Source of the DNA: a virus
Reading direction: 5' to 3' (one strand)
IMG/VR virus record: IMGVR_UViG_3300022200_000058
Coordinates: 1 to 54,741 of that record
Length of the DNA: 54,741 bases
Below, one piece after another: positions 1 to 8,379 of this stretch. Each line of letters starts with the position of its first letter. The stretch's first letter is position 1. Position numbers and translations under genes: made by a program. Under the pieces are notes generated by a model. It saw nothing but the letters and a program-made list of their open reading frames with translations, was not told the origin of the DNA and made no database searches.

Positions 1-205
1 TACGAGGGACGTTCACATCACCACCTAAGACTCTGCCAGATTTTACAATAAGTGCAGCCATACGAAAACGATAATCTGAAGTAAGAGCTATCTTAGATGC
101 TGCCGCAAGAAAAGAAACATCGTTATTAGATAATGATTCAGAAACGTAATCATATTGTTTATAGGGATTTTTTAAATAAGTATTTGAATAACTGATCTTC
201 TGCAT
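1..205 (-). CDS. Cytidine/deoxycytidylate deaminase-like protein, C-terminus cut by window edge
   Basis: An open frame runs from an ATG at 205 to the left edge without a stop, giving 68 residues, so only the N-terminal part is present. Residues about 45-65 read RFRMAALIVKSGRVLGGDVN. This resembles the first strand-loop-strand of zinc deaminases (dCMP, cytidine or tRNA deaminases), where a basic residue and AVIVK-x-GRVL-x-xG-x-N come before the HAE zinc-binding motif. That catalytic motif would lie outside the window, so activity cannot be confirmed. A phage enzyme of this type would act on nucleotide pools or on RNA in the cytoplasm. It follows the lipoprotein and helicase genes on the same strand. 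The family call is pattern recognition from a short piece. Confidence 0.55.
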   Translation of the reverse strand, partial: MQKISYSNTYLKNPYKQYDYVSESLSNNDVSFLAAASKIALTSDYRFRMAALIVKSGRVLGGDVNVPR

Positions 206-223
206 GAGAGCATTATAGCAGAA

Positions 224-703
224 TTAGTTTGCGAGCGCTTCGATCTGTCCGAAGTGTTCTGGGCAGACGTAACGAACTACGTAACGCATGTACAGACCAA
301 TGCTGTCGTTGAGTGCGGGGTCAACGTCAGCAACCATTAGCATAACTTCAACAAGAAGTCTGTCAATTGCAATTCCTTGATCAAGTGAATCACAAATGCC
401 AGCACCAAGGTTGATGAGAACATCATCGGTGTAGCTATAATACCACAAGGGTGTGTCACTTCTCACCATGTCCAGATAAACATCTGGCTGATACCCGTTC
501 ATTGGAGGCTCCTCATAGGGAGCCAATGTGGGACGGGTCTCAGGTGTTGGTGCTTCAGTAGTAGTGGTTGGAGCAGCAGTTGTTTCTACTGGCTCTTCAG
601 CAACAGGGGGTTGAGTAGTTGTTGCTTCTACGTATACAATTTTTTCTCCACCGCAAGCGGCAAGAAAAATAATGGGTAAAAGAATAATCTTTTTCATTAC
701 CAT
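224..703 (-). CDS. Lipoprotein with DUF732-like C-terminus
   Basis: This 159-residue protein has a basic N-terminus, a short hydrophobic segment and a lipobox (LAAC, with C near residue 17). It is therefore predicted to be exported and lipid-anchored at the cytoplasmic membrane. Residues about 27-65 are a Thr/Pro/Glu-rich linker with TTTT runs. Residues about 80-155 have a helical pattern with two cysteines (GAGICDSL and RYVCPEH) and resemble DUF732, a family of small secreted actinobacterial proteins. The start overlaps the helicase stop by 7 bases, and a second in-frame ATG at 697 is possible. A role in envelope modification or superinfection exclusion is conceivable but not shown. Confidence 0.8.
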   Translation of the reverse strand: MVMKKIILLPIIFLAACGGEKIVYVEATTTQPPVAEEPVETTAAPTTTTEAPTPETRPTLAPYEEPPMNGYQPDVYLDMVRSDTPLWYYSYTDDVLINLGAGICDSLDQGIAIDRLLVEVMLMVADVDPALNDSIGLYMRYVVRYVCPEHFGQIEALAN

Positions 704-2379
704 CTTCCTTTATTGTAATTAATTTTGTTTTGTAGCCACTGAGGACGAGGATTGTTCTCATAATATTTACCAATAATTTGAGAAGCAGTTCCTTTAGTCA
801 TATCTGCCGTAAGTGGGACACCAATCCGTTTAAGAGTTCTTTTCTGGGCATCTGTTGGAGCATCACTGCGCCAAGCAGAAGTAGCATCAATAAGGTTTGT
901 ATCAAACCTGTTTGTAATCCATTTATCTGCACGAACAAAAGCATCTCTCATATCTTCTGGATAGCCTAAAATACGAGATGTTTTAAAGTTATCTGCAGAA
1001 CGATTGAAATATTCTACAACCCATCGACCTAACGTGTCAAGATATATTCTGAGAGAATTAGATCCATCTATTGCCAAATGATATGTATTTTCATCTATTT
1101 CAGCCCAAACAAAACGAGAATATTGAACTACAACTTCATTTGGTGGGGGTGGCATAAACAGATCAATACGTTTATAGGCAAGTTTGATATCTTCAGGGTT
1201 GAGGACGCGCACTGCTTCGCCAGGACAAAATTCTTCAAGTTCTTTATATTCTTTAGATACGTCTACTAAATCTTGTCCATTTAGGTCGAAGTCCGGTGGT
1301 AAACCAAGAAGAGACGGTAGGCCAAGGGGTTTCTTGCCTTTTGTGGTGTCTGCAAAATCTAAAACCTTGCAATGTTCTTTCCCTTCAAACAGACGAGTAC
1401 CACGACCCACAATCTGTGTATATAGTAATGTTGATCTTGTGGGTCTTGCAAGGATAATAGCTTCTACAGATGGCTCGTCAAAACCTTCAGTAAGAACACC
1501 AACGTTAACAAGAACCCTAGTCTCCCCAGAAGAGAAGCGGGCAAGGATTGCATGCCTTTCTTCACTAGGGGTAGAGCCAATGATAACTTCAGCATTTATT
1601 GACGCTTGCCTAAAGGATGCGGCCAGGTCATTCGCGTGTTCGATACCTGCACAAAAGGCAATGGCTTTAGCATCACCACATATCTCCATATAGCTAGCAA
1701 CGATAGTAGCATTACGCTGAGGAGTGTTAATAGTATCTTCCAATTGAGAAACGACGTAATCACCTTCACGGCTTTGTACCTCCGAAATATCTGTATCAGT
1801 TTGGATTCTATATCCAACAATTCTTGATAGCCAACCTTGTTCGATAAGATCAACTATTGTCTTATAGTATACTATCTCATCAAATACGTCTGTCAAGCGC
1901 GTATTGTCAGATCTTTGTGGAGTTGCAGTTACACCTAAGGTAAAACTATTTTCAAAATAGTCAAGAATACGACGATAGGTAGGAGCAGCAGCATGATGCG
2001 CCTCGTCAATGACGATGGTTCGAAAATAGTCTCTCGGGAATCTATTAATGCGATCACTACCATCCCTACCAAGAGTAGGAACGGAAGCAACAACAACGTT
2101 AGCATTTGTAGTTGCATGATTTTCTGCCTGTTCTATTTCCACTGTAAGATGTGGGTTAGACCATTCTAGCTTATCTTTGGCTTGTGTAAGAAGTTCTTCT
2201 CTATGAGCCAAAATTAGCATAGGTAAAGCGTTGTCTATGTGTTGCGGAAGATGAGTAAAAATGACCGTTTTTCCTGCACCAGTTGGAAGTACAACTAGCT
2301 GACGCGTAACATTATTTTCAATAAAAGACTTGATAGAGTCAAGTGCTTCTTGTTGATACGGTCTTAGCTCAACAGTCAT
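697..2379 (-). CDS. DEAD/DEAH-box superfamily 2 helicase
   Basis: This 560-residue ATP-dependent nucleic-acid helicase has two RecA-like lobes. Visible motifs are a Q-like motif RPYQQEA (6-12), Walker A PTGAGKT (32-38), DEAH (125-128), TATP (151-154) and motif VI QIVGRGTR (322-329). The layout matches the SSL2/RadD/UvsW-like branch used by phages in recombination, replication-fork remodelling or repair. The roughly 200 residues after the second lobe are not recognised and may bind DNA. It lies 8 bases downstream of a 56-residue ORF and overlaps the lipoprotein gene, suggesting one transcript. The helicase assignment is secure but the exact substrate is not. Confidence 0.93.
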   Translation of the reverse strand: MTVELRPYQQEALDSIKSFIENNVTRQLVVLPTGAGKTVIFTHLPQHIDNALPMLILAHREELLTQAKDKLEWSNPHLTVEIEQAENHATTNANVVVASVPTLGRDGSDRINRFPRDYFRTIVIDEAHHAAAPTYRRILDYFENSFTLGVTATPQRSDNTRLTDVFDEIVYYKTIVDLIEQGWLSRIVGYRIQTDTDISEVQSREGDYVVSQLEDTINTPQRNATIVASYMEICGDAKAIAFCAGIEHANDLAASFRQASINAEVIIGSTPSEERHAILARFSSGETRVLVNVGVLTEGFDEPSVEAIILARPTRSTLLYTQIVGRGTRLFEGKEHCKVLDFADTTKGKKPLGLPSLLGLPPDFDLNGQDLVDVSKEYKELEEFCPGEAVRVLNPEDIKLAYKRIDLFMPPPPNEVVVQYSRFVWAEIDENTYHLAIDGSNSLRIYLDTLGRWVVEYFNRSADNFKTSRILGYPEDMRDAFVRADKWITNRFDTNLIDATSAWRSDAPTDAQKRTLKRIGVPLTADMTKGTASQIIGKYYENNPRPQWLQNKINYNKGRW

Positions 2380-2387
2380 AATTTACC

Positions 2388-2558
2388 TCAGTACATTGGT
2401 TCGCCGTAAGCAAATTCTCTTTGCATAAGAGATTCAATATAGTCTTCAAATTCTTGGTCTGTAGTCTCTGTAGAAAATATAAATACTACATGAGAATTTG
2501 TTTCTTCATTTTCTATTGTTTTAATTTTATTTGGGGGGGTTTTTGTCATTAGTTTCAT
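2388..2558 (-). CDS. Small acidic hypothetical protein
   Basis: A 56-residue frame starts at an ATG at 2558 (a second ATG lies three codons in) and ends with ...AYGEPMY just before the helicase start. It fills the gap between the 214-residue gene and the helicase almost exactly, as expected of a real gene in this packed operon. It has a short beta-like stretch (HVVFIFS) followed by an acidic helix, and no cysteines or membrane segment. I do not recognise a family. Confidence 0.6.
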   Translation of the reverse strand: MKLMTKTPPNKIKTIENEETNSHVVFIFSTETTDQEFEDYIESLMQREFAYGEPMY

Positions 2559-2569
2559 TTTATTTTTCC

Positions 2570-3214
2570 TTACTTAAAACTATCTTGCATAGCAAGATGT
2601 TGTTCTTGTGTAAGATCTGAAAAGTCAAAGTATTGTAAATCAGCTGGAGAACCAGGAGTTGGAACAAATACTATTTTTTGGGAAGAAAGATAAGAATAAA
2701 TTTCTTGGACAGTGTACAGAGCATGATTTAGATGAGTGAAATGATAATACATTGAAACAATGTCATTTCCAACAGAATCAAAATCAAATTCGTCTACTTG
2801 AGAAGATATATATTCTTCAGTTTTCCAAGAAATAGTGTTTCCTTCAATGCTAAAAGGTTGAACAAAAACAAAAGCATTGTGTTCTGATACAACCATGCTA
2901 ACCATAGCATGATTTTCACCATAGTTGCTAAAGTTAGTTATTAAAGCTGAGTCTGCTCCAAGTGCAACATAAGATTGCATGACAGAAGCAATTCTAGAAT
3001 ATTTTTTTTCAATGTCATTTTGAACAGTGTCTGCGACTACCAAAATAACCTGAGGAGGAATATCTTCATCAAAATCTGGAGCTTTATAAATTCTAATAAA
3101 TGTGGTATTAATAATACTCAAATCATTAGAAAGCATAGACTCAGCAGCATTGAGAGATTGTGTTAAATCCTCAACAAACTCTTTAGCAGAATCAATATGG
3201 GATTGTTCAAACAT
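2570..3214 (-). CDS. Hypothetical protein, 214 aa
   Basis: A soluble-looking protein of unknown function. It has an acidic helical N-terminus, then alternating hydrophobic strands (PPQVILVVAD, HAMVSMVVSEHN, AFVFVQPF) that suggest an alpha/beta core, and a helical C-terminus. There is no signal peptide, membrane span or recognisable catalytic motif. It lies one base downstream of the stop of the small membrane protein gene and is probably cotranscribed with it and with the helicase. Confidence 0.8.
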   Translation of the reverse strand: MFEQSHIDSAKEFVEDLTQSLNAAESMLSNDLSIINTTFIRIYKAPDFDEDIPPQVILVVADTVQNDIEKKYSRIASVMQSYVALGADSALITNFSNYGENHAMVSMVVSEHNAFVFVQPFSIEGNTISWKTEEYISSQVDEFDFDSVGNDIVSMYYHFTHLNHALYTVQEIYSYLSSQKIVFVPTPGSPADLQYFDFSDLTQEQHLAMQDSFK

Positions 3215-3215
3215 G

Positions 3216-3506
3216 TTATCCTTTTACGATAGTTGAAATAGCAACAGTAAATACATAAGAAGCGTACAGGTACAGAACACCAAAAGCACCGATAAGCGTG
3301 AGACTTGGGGCGCTAAACGCAAGTGCTATAAAGGCTGCGCTTTCTGCTGCCCAATAGGTGAGAAGCGCAGCAACCTTAGTCGATTTACGCGCAAGAAAAG
3401 CTCGAATACGAGGAAATCTACGCTTTTTGTTAACATTACGAATAAGGATATTTGGTGAGAAGTTGTAAAGAACTTCTGTTGGATAAATAATTGTTGATGA
3501 ATTCAC
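3216..3506 (-). CDS. Small membrane protein
   Basis: A 96-residue protein starting with GTG at 3506. The N-terminal half is basic (KKRRFPRIR, ARKSTK). Two hydrophobic segments follow, at residues about 45-65 (AALLTYWAAESAAFIALAF) and 70-90, predicting a hairpin in the membrane with a positively charged cytoplasmic N-terminus. No family is recognised. It sits between the sigma-like gene and the 214-residue gene. Small early membrane proteins of phages often modify host membrane functions, but nothing here shows that directly. Confidence 0.7.
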   Translation of the reverse strand: MNSSTIIYPTEVLYNFSPNILIRNVNKKRRFPRIRAFLARKSTKVAALLTYWAAESAAFIALAFSAPSLTLIGAFGVLYLYASYVFTVAISTIVKG

Positions 3507-3538
3507 AATGCTTTGACCTTTCGAAAATTTTTTTATTT

Positions 3539-4015
3539 TTACTTGTCTTTAAATGCTTCTGCTAATTTTCTTTGTGAACGGTGCTTATGTACTCTTACTG
3601 AACCGTGAGACATGTTAAGTTGTTGAGATATTTCTGTTGATTTAAATCCACACCAATATGAGAGAAACATTATTTTCTTTTGAGTTTCTGTTAATGGTTT
3701 AAAGTATTTTGCGAAATCTTGTGGTGTCTGTTCGAAATATGTGTCAGTGTGAGGTGGATGTTCTTGTTCGAACAGCTCATATGTTTGATACAAATTCTGG
3801 TTTCTAATATAGTCAATATGCTTGTAATAAGCTATTGTTAGCGTTAAAGAAAGAAATTGATCTCTGGTAAATTCCTTGTCTTTGATTTTATTCCAAGCTA
3901 GATAGATAGAGTAGTTATAAATGTAATCAGGTTCTTTACAGTTTTTCCTGTAAAGAAAAGACATTACTGGTTTCTTAAACTCTTTATAGTATTCTTCTAA
4001 AGTTTTCACGTTCAT
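3539..4015 (-). CDS. Sigma-70 family (ECF-like) RNA polymerase sigma factor
   Basis: This 158-residue protein resembles a two-domain ECF-type sigma factor. Residues about 20-85 are a helical region-2-like block (FLYRKNC, YKHIDYIRNQ). After a linker, residues about 108-155 form a region-4 helix-turn-helix: LTETQKKIMFLSYWCGFKS, then TEISQQLNMS, then GSVRVHKHRSQRKL. The last segment would read the -35 DNA. ECF sigma factors direct core RNA polymerase to special promoters. The start codon overlaps the stop of a 69-residue ORF (ATGA at 4012-4015), suggesting translational coupling. The unit follows a strong terminator, so it probably has its own promoter. The target promoters are unknown. Confidence 0.8.
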   Translation of the reverse strand: MNVKTLEEYYKEFKKPVMSFLYRKNCKEPDYIYNYSIYLAWNKIKDKEFTRDQFLSLTLTIAYYKHIDYIRNQNLYQTYELFEQEHPPHTDTYFEQTPQDFAKYFKPLTETQKKIMFLSYWCGFKSTEISQQLNMSHGSVRVHKHRSQRKLAEAFKDK

Positions 4016-4221
4016 CCTTTCATTTCTTCAGTTTGGATATAACGTATGTCTAACCAACCTTTCCAGTTGGTAGTTAAACTTTGTACAAGTAGACAGTATC
4101 TTCTTTGATAGCTATGTTGGTAACCATATTTAATTAACATATAGTCGTTGCCGTGTTTATTAATCAGTTTCCTAGTTTTACCGTCTGCTGTCTGATGGTT
4201 TTTTTTGATACGTATTTGCAT
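4012..4221 (-). CDS. Small basic hypothetical protein coupled to the sigma-like gene
   Basis: A 69-residue frame from an ATG at 4221 to a stop that overlaps the sigma-like start. It is rich in Lys, Arg, Tyr and Trp, with a beta-rich pattern (KYGYQHSYQRRYCLLVQSL, NWKGWLDIRYI). The open frame extends further upstream, but that part crosses the terminator hairpin and the 3' end of the polymerase-like gene, so I chose the first ATG after the terminator. No convincing ribosome site is visible. The function is unknown; an accessory or anti-sigma role is possible only by position. Confidence 0.5.
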   Translation of the reverse strand: MQIRIKKNHQTADGKTRKLINKHGNDYMLIKYGYQHSYQRRYCLLVQSLTTNWKGWLDIRYIQTEEMKG

Positions 4222-4224
4222 ATA

Positions 4225-4283
4225 AATAAAAAAATGTATGGTGCCCACATAACCTGGTATAACTAGGTTAGTGGACACCATAC
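4225..4283 (-). terminator. Rho-independent terminator after the polymerase-like gene
   Basis: Arms 4236-4248 and 4271-4283 pair over 13 bp with one mismatch, and an inner 6-bp stem (taacct/aggtta) continues the helix. On the minus strand the hairpin is followed directly by a run of seven T and further T-rich sequence. It lies six bases past the stop of the 832-residue gene. Confidence 0.85.
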
Positions 4284-4288
4284 ATTCA

Positions 4289-6787
4289 TTAGATTGAGCC
4301 TGTAATAGGACTGTCTTTGGAATGTGCCTTCTGAAACTCAAGCGGTGTTGTATACTTACATAGGTCTCCATTGGAGTCCAAATACCACCATTCCGTGTTT
4401 TTAAATGAACGAATGCTAAGTTCACCGTTAGATTCAACTTTACAGCTGACGGTGTTAGCTAGTCCATAAAACTGGAGTGCTCGTTCCAGATAAGGAAACA
4501 CTTTATTGTTCATCACTACTTGATCTGTGATGGTCCCGTTAGTAGTAGGCACTTTGATGGATGCTGAGTACAAGCCAAGCACGTAGTCGTGTTTGTCTTC
4601 TTCTCTGGGCATTCGTTCAATTGCTCGTACTACGAACGCATAGATGTCATCCCATTGCTTGGTGCTAATGGCTCCGTTGCTGATGTCAGAGTTGGCATCA
4701 TAAGATAGCCGCCGAAACTCTCGCAACGTGTTTTGTGTTGCGAAATACATTCGTGCACCTAGTTGGTGGATGATTTCTGGAGGACGACAGTTTTCCTGGG
4801 TCCATTCATACATGTCTTTACGATATTTCTTATACATATCGTAGAAAGATTTGTATGTTTTGGAAATGACTCCTTCATGCAGGATTGGTTCTTGACCTTT
4901 TTCAAGATACCATGGTGTGCCTCTGGTGGCCCAAAGAGCAGATTCAATGGGCTTGTTGGAGGCAATAACTTCTTGCATGATTTGCTTTGCTTCCATGTCG
5001 ATTGCTACAACATCAAGTTCGTGATCAGGGTTGATACACTTGTCGATGGCATCTTCTAGTGAACACAGTGGGTTCGGACGATGCTTTCCAATCGTGGAAG
5101 AGTGGATGATTGCTGAGTTGACATAGCCACCAACGTTGCCACCTTTCATGGCAATGCTGATGTCTCGTTCAACATCTTCTTGGGTATATGGACCTGTGCG
5201 GTAGGCTTTGGGTTCATGGGAGGATGGTAGGCCTTTGTAAGCAACTTCGTAATCGAATATTGCTTCTGAAAGGCGCTTTGGCCAACGAGAGTTGTTGACC
5301 TTGGGGAACCTGATTTCAGTACCATCTGCTTTGTGCCATGTAGGGTTCCATTCTCCTTCAACATAGTCGAAGATGGAATACTCTCCATGCCCGTTTGGTG
5401 AACGTGCTACGATGACTTTCTTACCAATATGATTTCCTGCGCCTTCCATCTCACGATAGAAGAGCTGAAAGAAATCGTCTTGGTCAGGGCCACCGTGGCT
5501 GTCATACATTTCAATGTAGTCAAGATCATTGACAACATGGCATTGAAGCTCATTGGATCGAACGATAGTGCCTGGTTCTACCATGAGTTCTTGCCCTGCC
5601 ATGCGAGCAAGTGATTCTGAAATGACCTGTTCATAAACGGCGCAAGGTACTGGAATCTTATTCTTCTTAAGGGGATCAGCATGTCGTGCACCAACGTTGT
5701 TGGCAAGCCATGGTGAATCCGTAATCTTGAAGCCAAGAGAAGTCCAACGATAACCGATGTAAGACATACGGGCTCGTTCTTCGTTCTCTTCAGGAGATTC
5801 CTTATCTTTCCATGTACGCTGGTAAATGGAACGCCAGTTAGTAAGAAGTGTTCCTGACTTAACGTCATCAAACAGTTTCTTGTATTCCTCTTTGAGCCAC
5901 ATTTCCATATCACTCTTACGGAAGAGTTTAGGAAGATTGACCATAGTTTGCTCATTGCTGAGAGTCTTGGTCTTTGCTGGTTGCGGTTCAGCAAGGAAAC
6001 GGAAACCGTTGTAATAGAACATTTCTTTCTTGATATTACCTGATTCACAGATAACATCAATGCCTTCTGGAAGGTCATCTACAGCAAAGGCGTTACCTTT
6101 GAGATGTCCTTGTTCAAAGATTAAACGTACGTTCCAAGCCTTGTTGCGTAGAAGATAGTTTACAAGGTTACGTCGACCACGAGGGTCAAAGTAATATTCT
6201 TGTGAATCTTCATTGTTCTGAGGTTCATATACGGGAAGGTGAGCTACTGCTTTCTGAATCAGACGAGTGCTGATTACGAAACCACCGTCAAGCAGTCGGT
6301 CTTTGTGGTCTCGATAATATTGGTGAAGATTTTCATCTTCAAAGTCGTAACGAGTGAATCGTGTTGGGTCGACTTCTAGTACATTAATCTCATCTCGGTC
6401 AAATCGACAGTTGATGAGAGTGGGTCGATGAGCAGACTTGAGTCGTTTATTAGTCTTGTCACCTGATTCTAGGTGATATCCCAAAGTATTGAGAGCGGAC
6501 ATCCATCCGGGACTGTTGCTAAACACAACAAAGACAATCTTATTCTTGTCTACTAAAGCATATTGTACTTCTGGCTTATGAAGAAACTGCTTAGCGATTT
6601 TGAACTCTTTAGTTGATTGTGGAATCGGCAGAGTATACATGGTGTAATCGCCACCATATTCTTCAAGAACCTCACGTACAATGCCCGAATCGTAAAACCC
6701 CATCTGGTAGTTTTCCCGGCTGCGTAGAGGACCGTTGGAGTCGATCTTCATACGACATACGGGTTTGTAGATTCGATTTTTTGACAC
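4289..6787 (-). CDS. Single-chain DPBB RNA polymerase-like protein (QDE-1/YonO/RdRP superfamily)
   Basis: An 832-residue cytoplasmic protein. I read it as a one-subunit polymerase with the two-barrel core of eukaryotic RNA-dependent RNA polymerases and the phage enzyme YonO. Landmarks occur in the family order: DGGFVIS (167-173, compare DGxGxIS), LKG (229-231) and NIKKEMF (251-257) as the first-barrel lysine region, a catalytic candidate GGPDQDDFF (432-440, compare GGDLDGDxFF), then GGNVGGYVN (549-557) and DVVAIDMEAKQ (592-602), compare the post-catalytic helix and AVDxxK. The aspartates are D435, D437 and D438; the glycine of DxDGD is missing. Its size is close to that of YonO. It ends at a strong terminator, with a sigma-like gene downstream. 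The family call rests on motif order that I recognised, not on an alignment, and activity is inferred. Confidence 0.65.
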   Translation of the reverse strand: MSKNRIYKPVCRMKIDSNGPLRSRENYQMGFYDSGIVREVLEEYGGDYTMYTLPIPQSTKEFKIAKQFLHKPEVQYALVDKNKIVFVVFSNSPGWMSALNTLGYHLESGDKTNKRLKSAHRPTLINCRFDRDEINVLEVDPTRFTRYDFEDENLHQYYRDHKDRLLDGGFVISTRLIQKAVAHLPVYEPQNNEDSQEYYFDPRGRRNLVNYLLRNKAWNVRLIFEQGHLKGNAFAVDDLPEGIDVICESGNIKKEMFYYNGFRFLAEPQPAKTKTLSNEQTMVNLPKLFRKSDMEMWLKEEYKKLFDDVKSGTLLTNWRSIYQRTWKDKESPEENEERARMSYIGYRWTSLGFKITDSPWLANNVGARHADPLKKNKIPVPCAVYEQVISESLARMAGQELMVEPGTIVRSNELQCHVVNDLDYIEMYDSHGGPDQDDFFQLFYREMEGAGNHIGKKVIVARSPNGHGEYSIFDYVEGEWNPTWHKADGTEIRFPKVNNSRWPKRLSEAIFDYEVAYKGLPSSHEPKAYRTGPYTQEDVERDISIAMKGGNVGGYVNSAIIHSSTIGKHRPNPLCSLEDAIDKCINPDHELDVVAIDMEAKQIMQEVIASNKPIESALWATRGTPWYLEKGQEPILHEGVISKTYKSFYDMYKKYRKDMYEWTQENCRPPEIIHQLGARMYFATQNTLREFRRLSYDANSDISNGAISTKQWDDIYAFVVRAIERMPREEDKHDYVLGLYSASIKVPTTNGTITDQVVMNNKVFPYLERALQFYGLANTVSCKVESNGELSIRSFKNTEWWYLDSNGDLCKYTTPLEFQKAHSKDSPITGSI

Positions 6788-6829
6788 TGTTTACCTTCCG
6801 TTGTAGTGTATGATGTTGTATGTATTGGT

Positions 6830-7258
6830 TCATTTGCGAACTTTACTGACAAGTAGTCTTGTCACCCAAAGTGGGAATGTGACTACTTTAAGGATGAAGT
6901 AAACAATCTTGAAGAAATCAGAGATGGTTTGAGACCATTTCTTACTGGTTTCTTTTGCTTGCTGCTTCTTGTGTGCGATTCTGTTTCCCCCTTCTGCATG
7001 CGCTTTTTCGGTATCATACGTCCATTCAAGAACTTGATAGCCAGGAATAGACATTAAAGTGCTGATAATGGCTGCTGTCATAGCAGTCAAGCCAATGGCA
7101 CCAAACATTGTACCGATAGCGTATGATAAACCAAGTGAAATAGCAAGATTGACAAGTACATTATTCTTAGCAAGCTGCCTCATTAGTGGAACTTTAGAAG
7201 CGATAAGCATTTCTAAAGCAAATGATGCGATTGCTAGTGTAATAGCAAATCCGAACAT
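6830..7258 (-). CDS. Membrane protein, 142 aa
   Basis: An integral membrane protein with three or four predicted spans: residues about 2-20, 34-55, 57-75 and 112-135. The soluble loop between spans is charged (EKAHAEGGNRIAHKKQQAK). The extreme C-terminus is basic (RLLVSKVRK), suggesting a cytoplasmic tail. No family is recognised. It lies between the transglycosylase-like gene and the polymerase-like gene on the same strand. It could be a holin-like or envelope-modifying protein, but the number of spans and the size are not diagnostic. Confidence 0.75.
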   Translation of the reverse strand: MFGFAITLAIASFALEMLIASKVPLMRQLAKNNVLVNLAISLGLSYAIGTMFGAIGLTAMTAAIISTLMSIPGYQVLEWTYDTEKAHAEGGNRIAHKKQQAKETSKKWSQTISDFFKIVYFILKVVTFPLWVTRLLVSKVRK

Positions 7259-7311
7259 GATTCCTTTCTTGTGTATAATTATTCATTTTGTATGTATAAA
7301 ACAAGGATGTT

Positions 7312-7370
7312 GGGAGGGAGGAGGAGCGAACAGTTACTAGACTTCACTGGGAAGGATCGCTCCCCCTCCC
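7312..7370 (-). terminator. Candidate terminator hairpin after the transglycosylase-like gene
   Basis: The G-rich arm at 7312-7329 and the C-rich arm at 7356-7370 form a long imperfect stem containing GGGAGG and GAGCGA pairs. On the minus strand it is followed by a T-rich stretch. It lies just past the stop at 7380. Confidence 0.5.
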
Positions 7371-7379
7371 AAACCTGGG

Positions 7380-8111
7380 TTACATATTCCAGGGTGACCA
7401 ACCTGAGTTAAGCCAGATAGAATATCCAGCCTTCAGATTGGTTTCTGGATCATAGAGATCATCACAAGATGTGAGAACTCCATGTGATTGTAACCAGCCA
7501 TCAGGCCAGTATTGGGTAGGTTTACACCAAAACTGGTTAATCTGCATTAAGCCATTTGAGCCACCCATTGGGTCGTCAGGATTATGTTGTTCAGGTTGAC
7601 ATCTACTTTCTCTCCAGAGAACATATGACAACTTAGACAACTCTTCTTGTGGCCATCCGATTGAAGTAGCAAGTTCGTGCCACATGGGACACATTGAATC
7701 TTCAGCTGCTTGTCGATATGGTTTAACTGGTTCAGTAGTTGTTGTGGTTATTGATTTAATATTGACTGAACGAACTGGCTGTGGAACTGCGGGTTCAGTT
7801 CGTGCTGGATCGTTCAACACTTGTTCCCAATTAGGGTCAAGTGTAATACCATCAGGAAGATCAGGAAGTTGTGGTCTCCATTCTTCCGATGAATGCGTAT
7901 CTAAAGATAAACTATAGTACGCAAGAGGATTGCCAACTTCTTTAATGTTGGAAGTGTCTGCAGTTGGATTATCTACTGCCTGACCAGTTCCACCAATAAG
8001 GACTATTGCTGCTAACATAATTGTTACCATAATAACAGCTATTGGCAAGGGTATTATTTCAGTATAATGTGTTTTCTTAGTGAGTTTGCGTATCAACGCT
8101 TTTTTAATCAC
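7380..8111 (-). CDS. Lytic transglycosylase-like protein with N-terminal membrane anchor
   Basis: I chose the GTG at 8111 because AAAGGAG lies five bases upstream; in-frame ATGs at 8138 and 8234 would add 9 or 41 residues. The 243-residue product has a basic N-terminus, one membrane span (about 20-41) and a Thr/Pro-rich linker with a TTTTT run. A C-terminal domain (about 140-243) matches the SLT lysozyme-like fold, with the catalytic-glutamate motif WRESRC (E168), SNGLMQIN (185-192) and a NLKAGYSIW helix. Such enzymes cleave peptidoglycan glycan strands on the outer face of the membrane. It may aid lysis or DNA entry. The protein ends right after the domain, so no separate cell-wall-binding domain is present. 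Confidence 0.82.
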   Translation of the reverse strand: MIKKALIRKLTKKTHYTEIIPLPIAVIMVTIMLAAIVLIGGTGQAVDNPTADTSNIKEVGNPLAYYSLSLDTHSSEEWRPQLPDLPDGITLDPNWEQVLNDPARTEPAVPQPVRSVNIKSITTTTTEPVKPYRQAAEDSMCPMWHELATSIGWPQEELSKLSYVLWRESRCQPEQHNPDDPMGGSNGLMQINQFWCKPTQYWPDGWLQSHGVLTSCDDLYDPETNLKAGYSIWLNSGWSPWNM

Positions 8112-8379
8112 AATCGCTCCTTTCGTCGCGACTGACATGGTACTTCCTATGTCAGTGTAACGCAGGTTGCGAAACGAGTTCTGCCTAATGTATTTACGGC
8201 AACGGTTATTATTATCTCGTTTCACAGTTTGCACTGCTAATTAAGGGATATTTTCCCGATGCCGTCTCCTCAGCCGGCATGAAATGATATTACTATATGA
8301 TGGTCATTCAGTGCAAGTTATTACGAAAAGATTACGTAATATCCTGCGTTGACTTATTATAGTAACACATTTCTTAGAT

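Noticed and set aside
4222-4437. Upstream extension of the 69-residue ORF to 141 residues
   Set aside because: It would cross the terminator hairpin and the 3' end of the polymerase-like gene in another frame; the ATG after the terminator is more likely.
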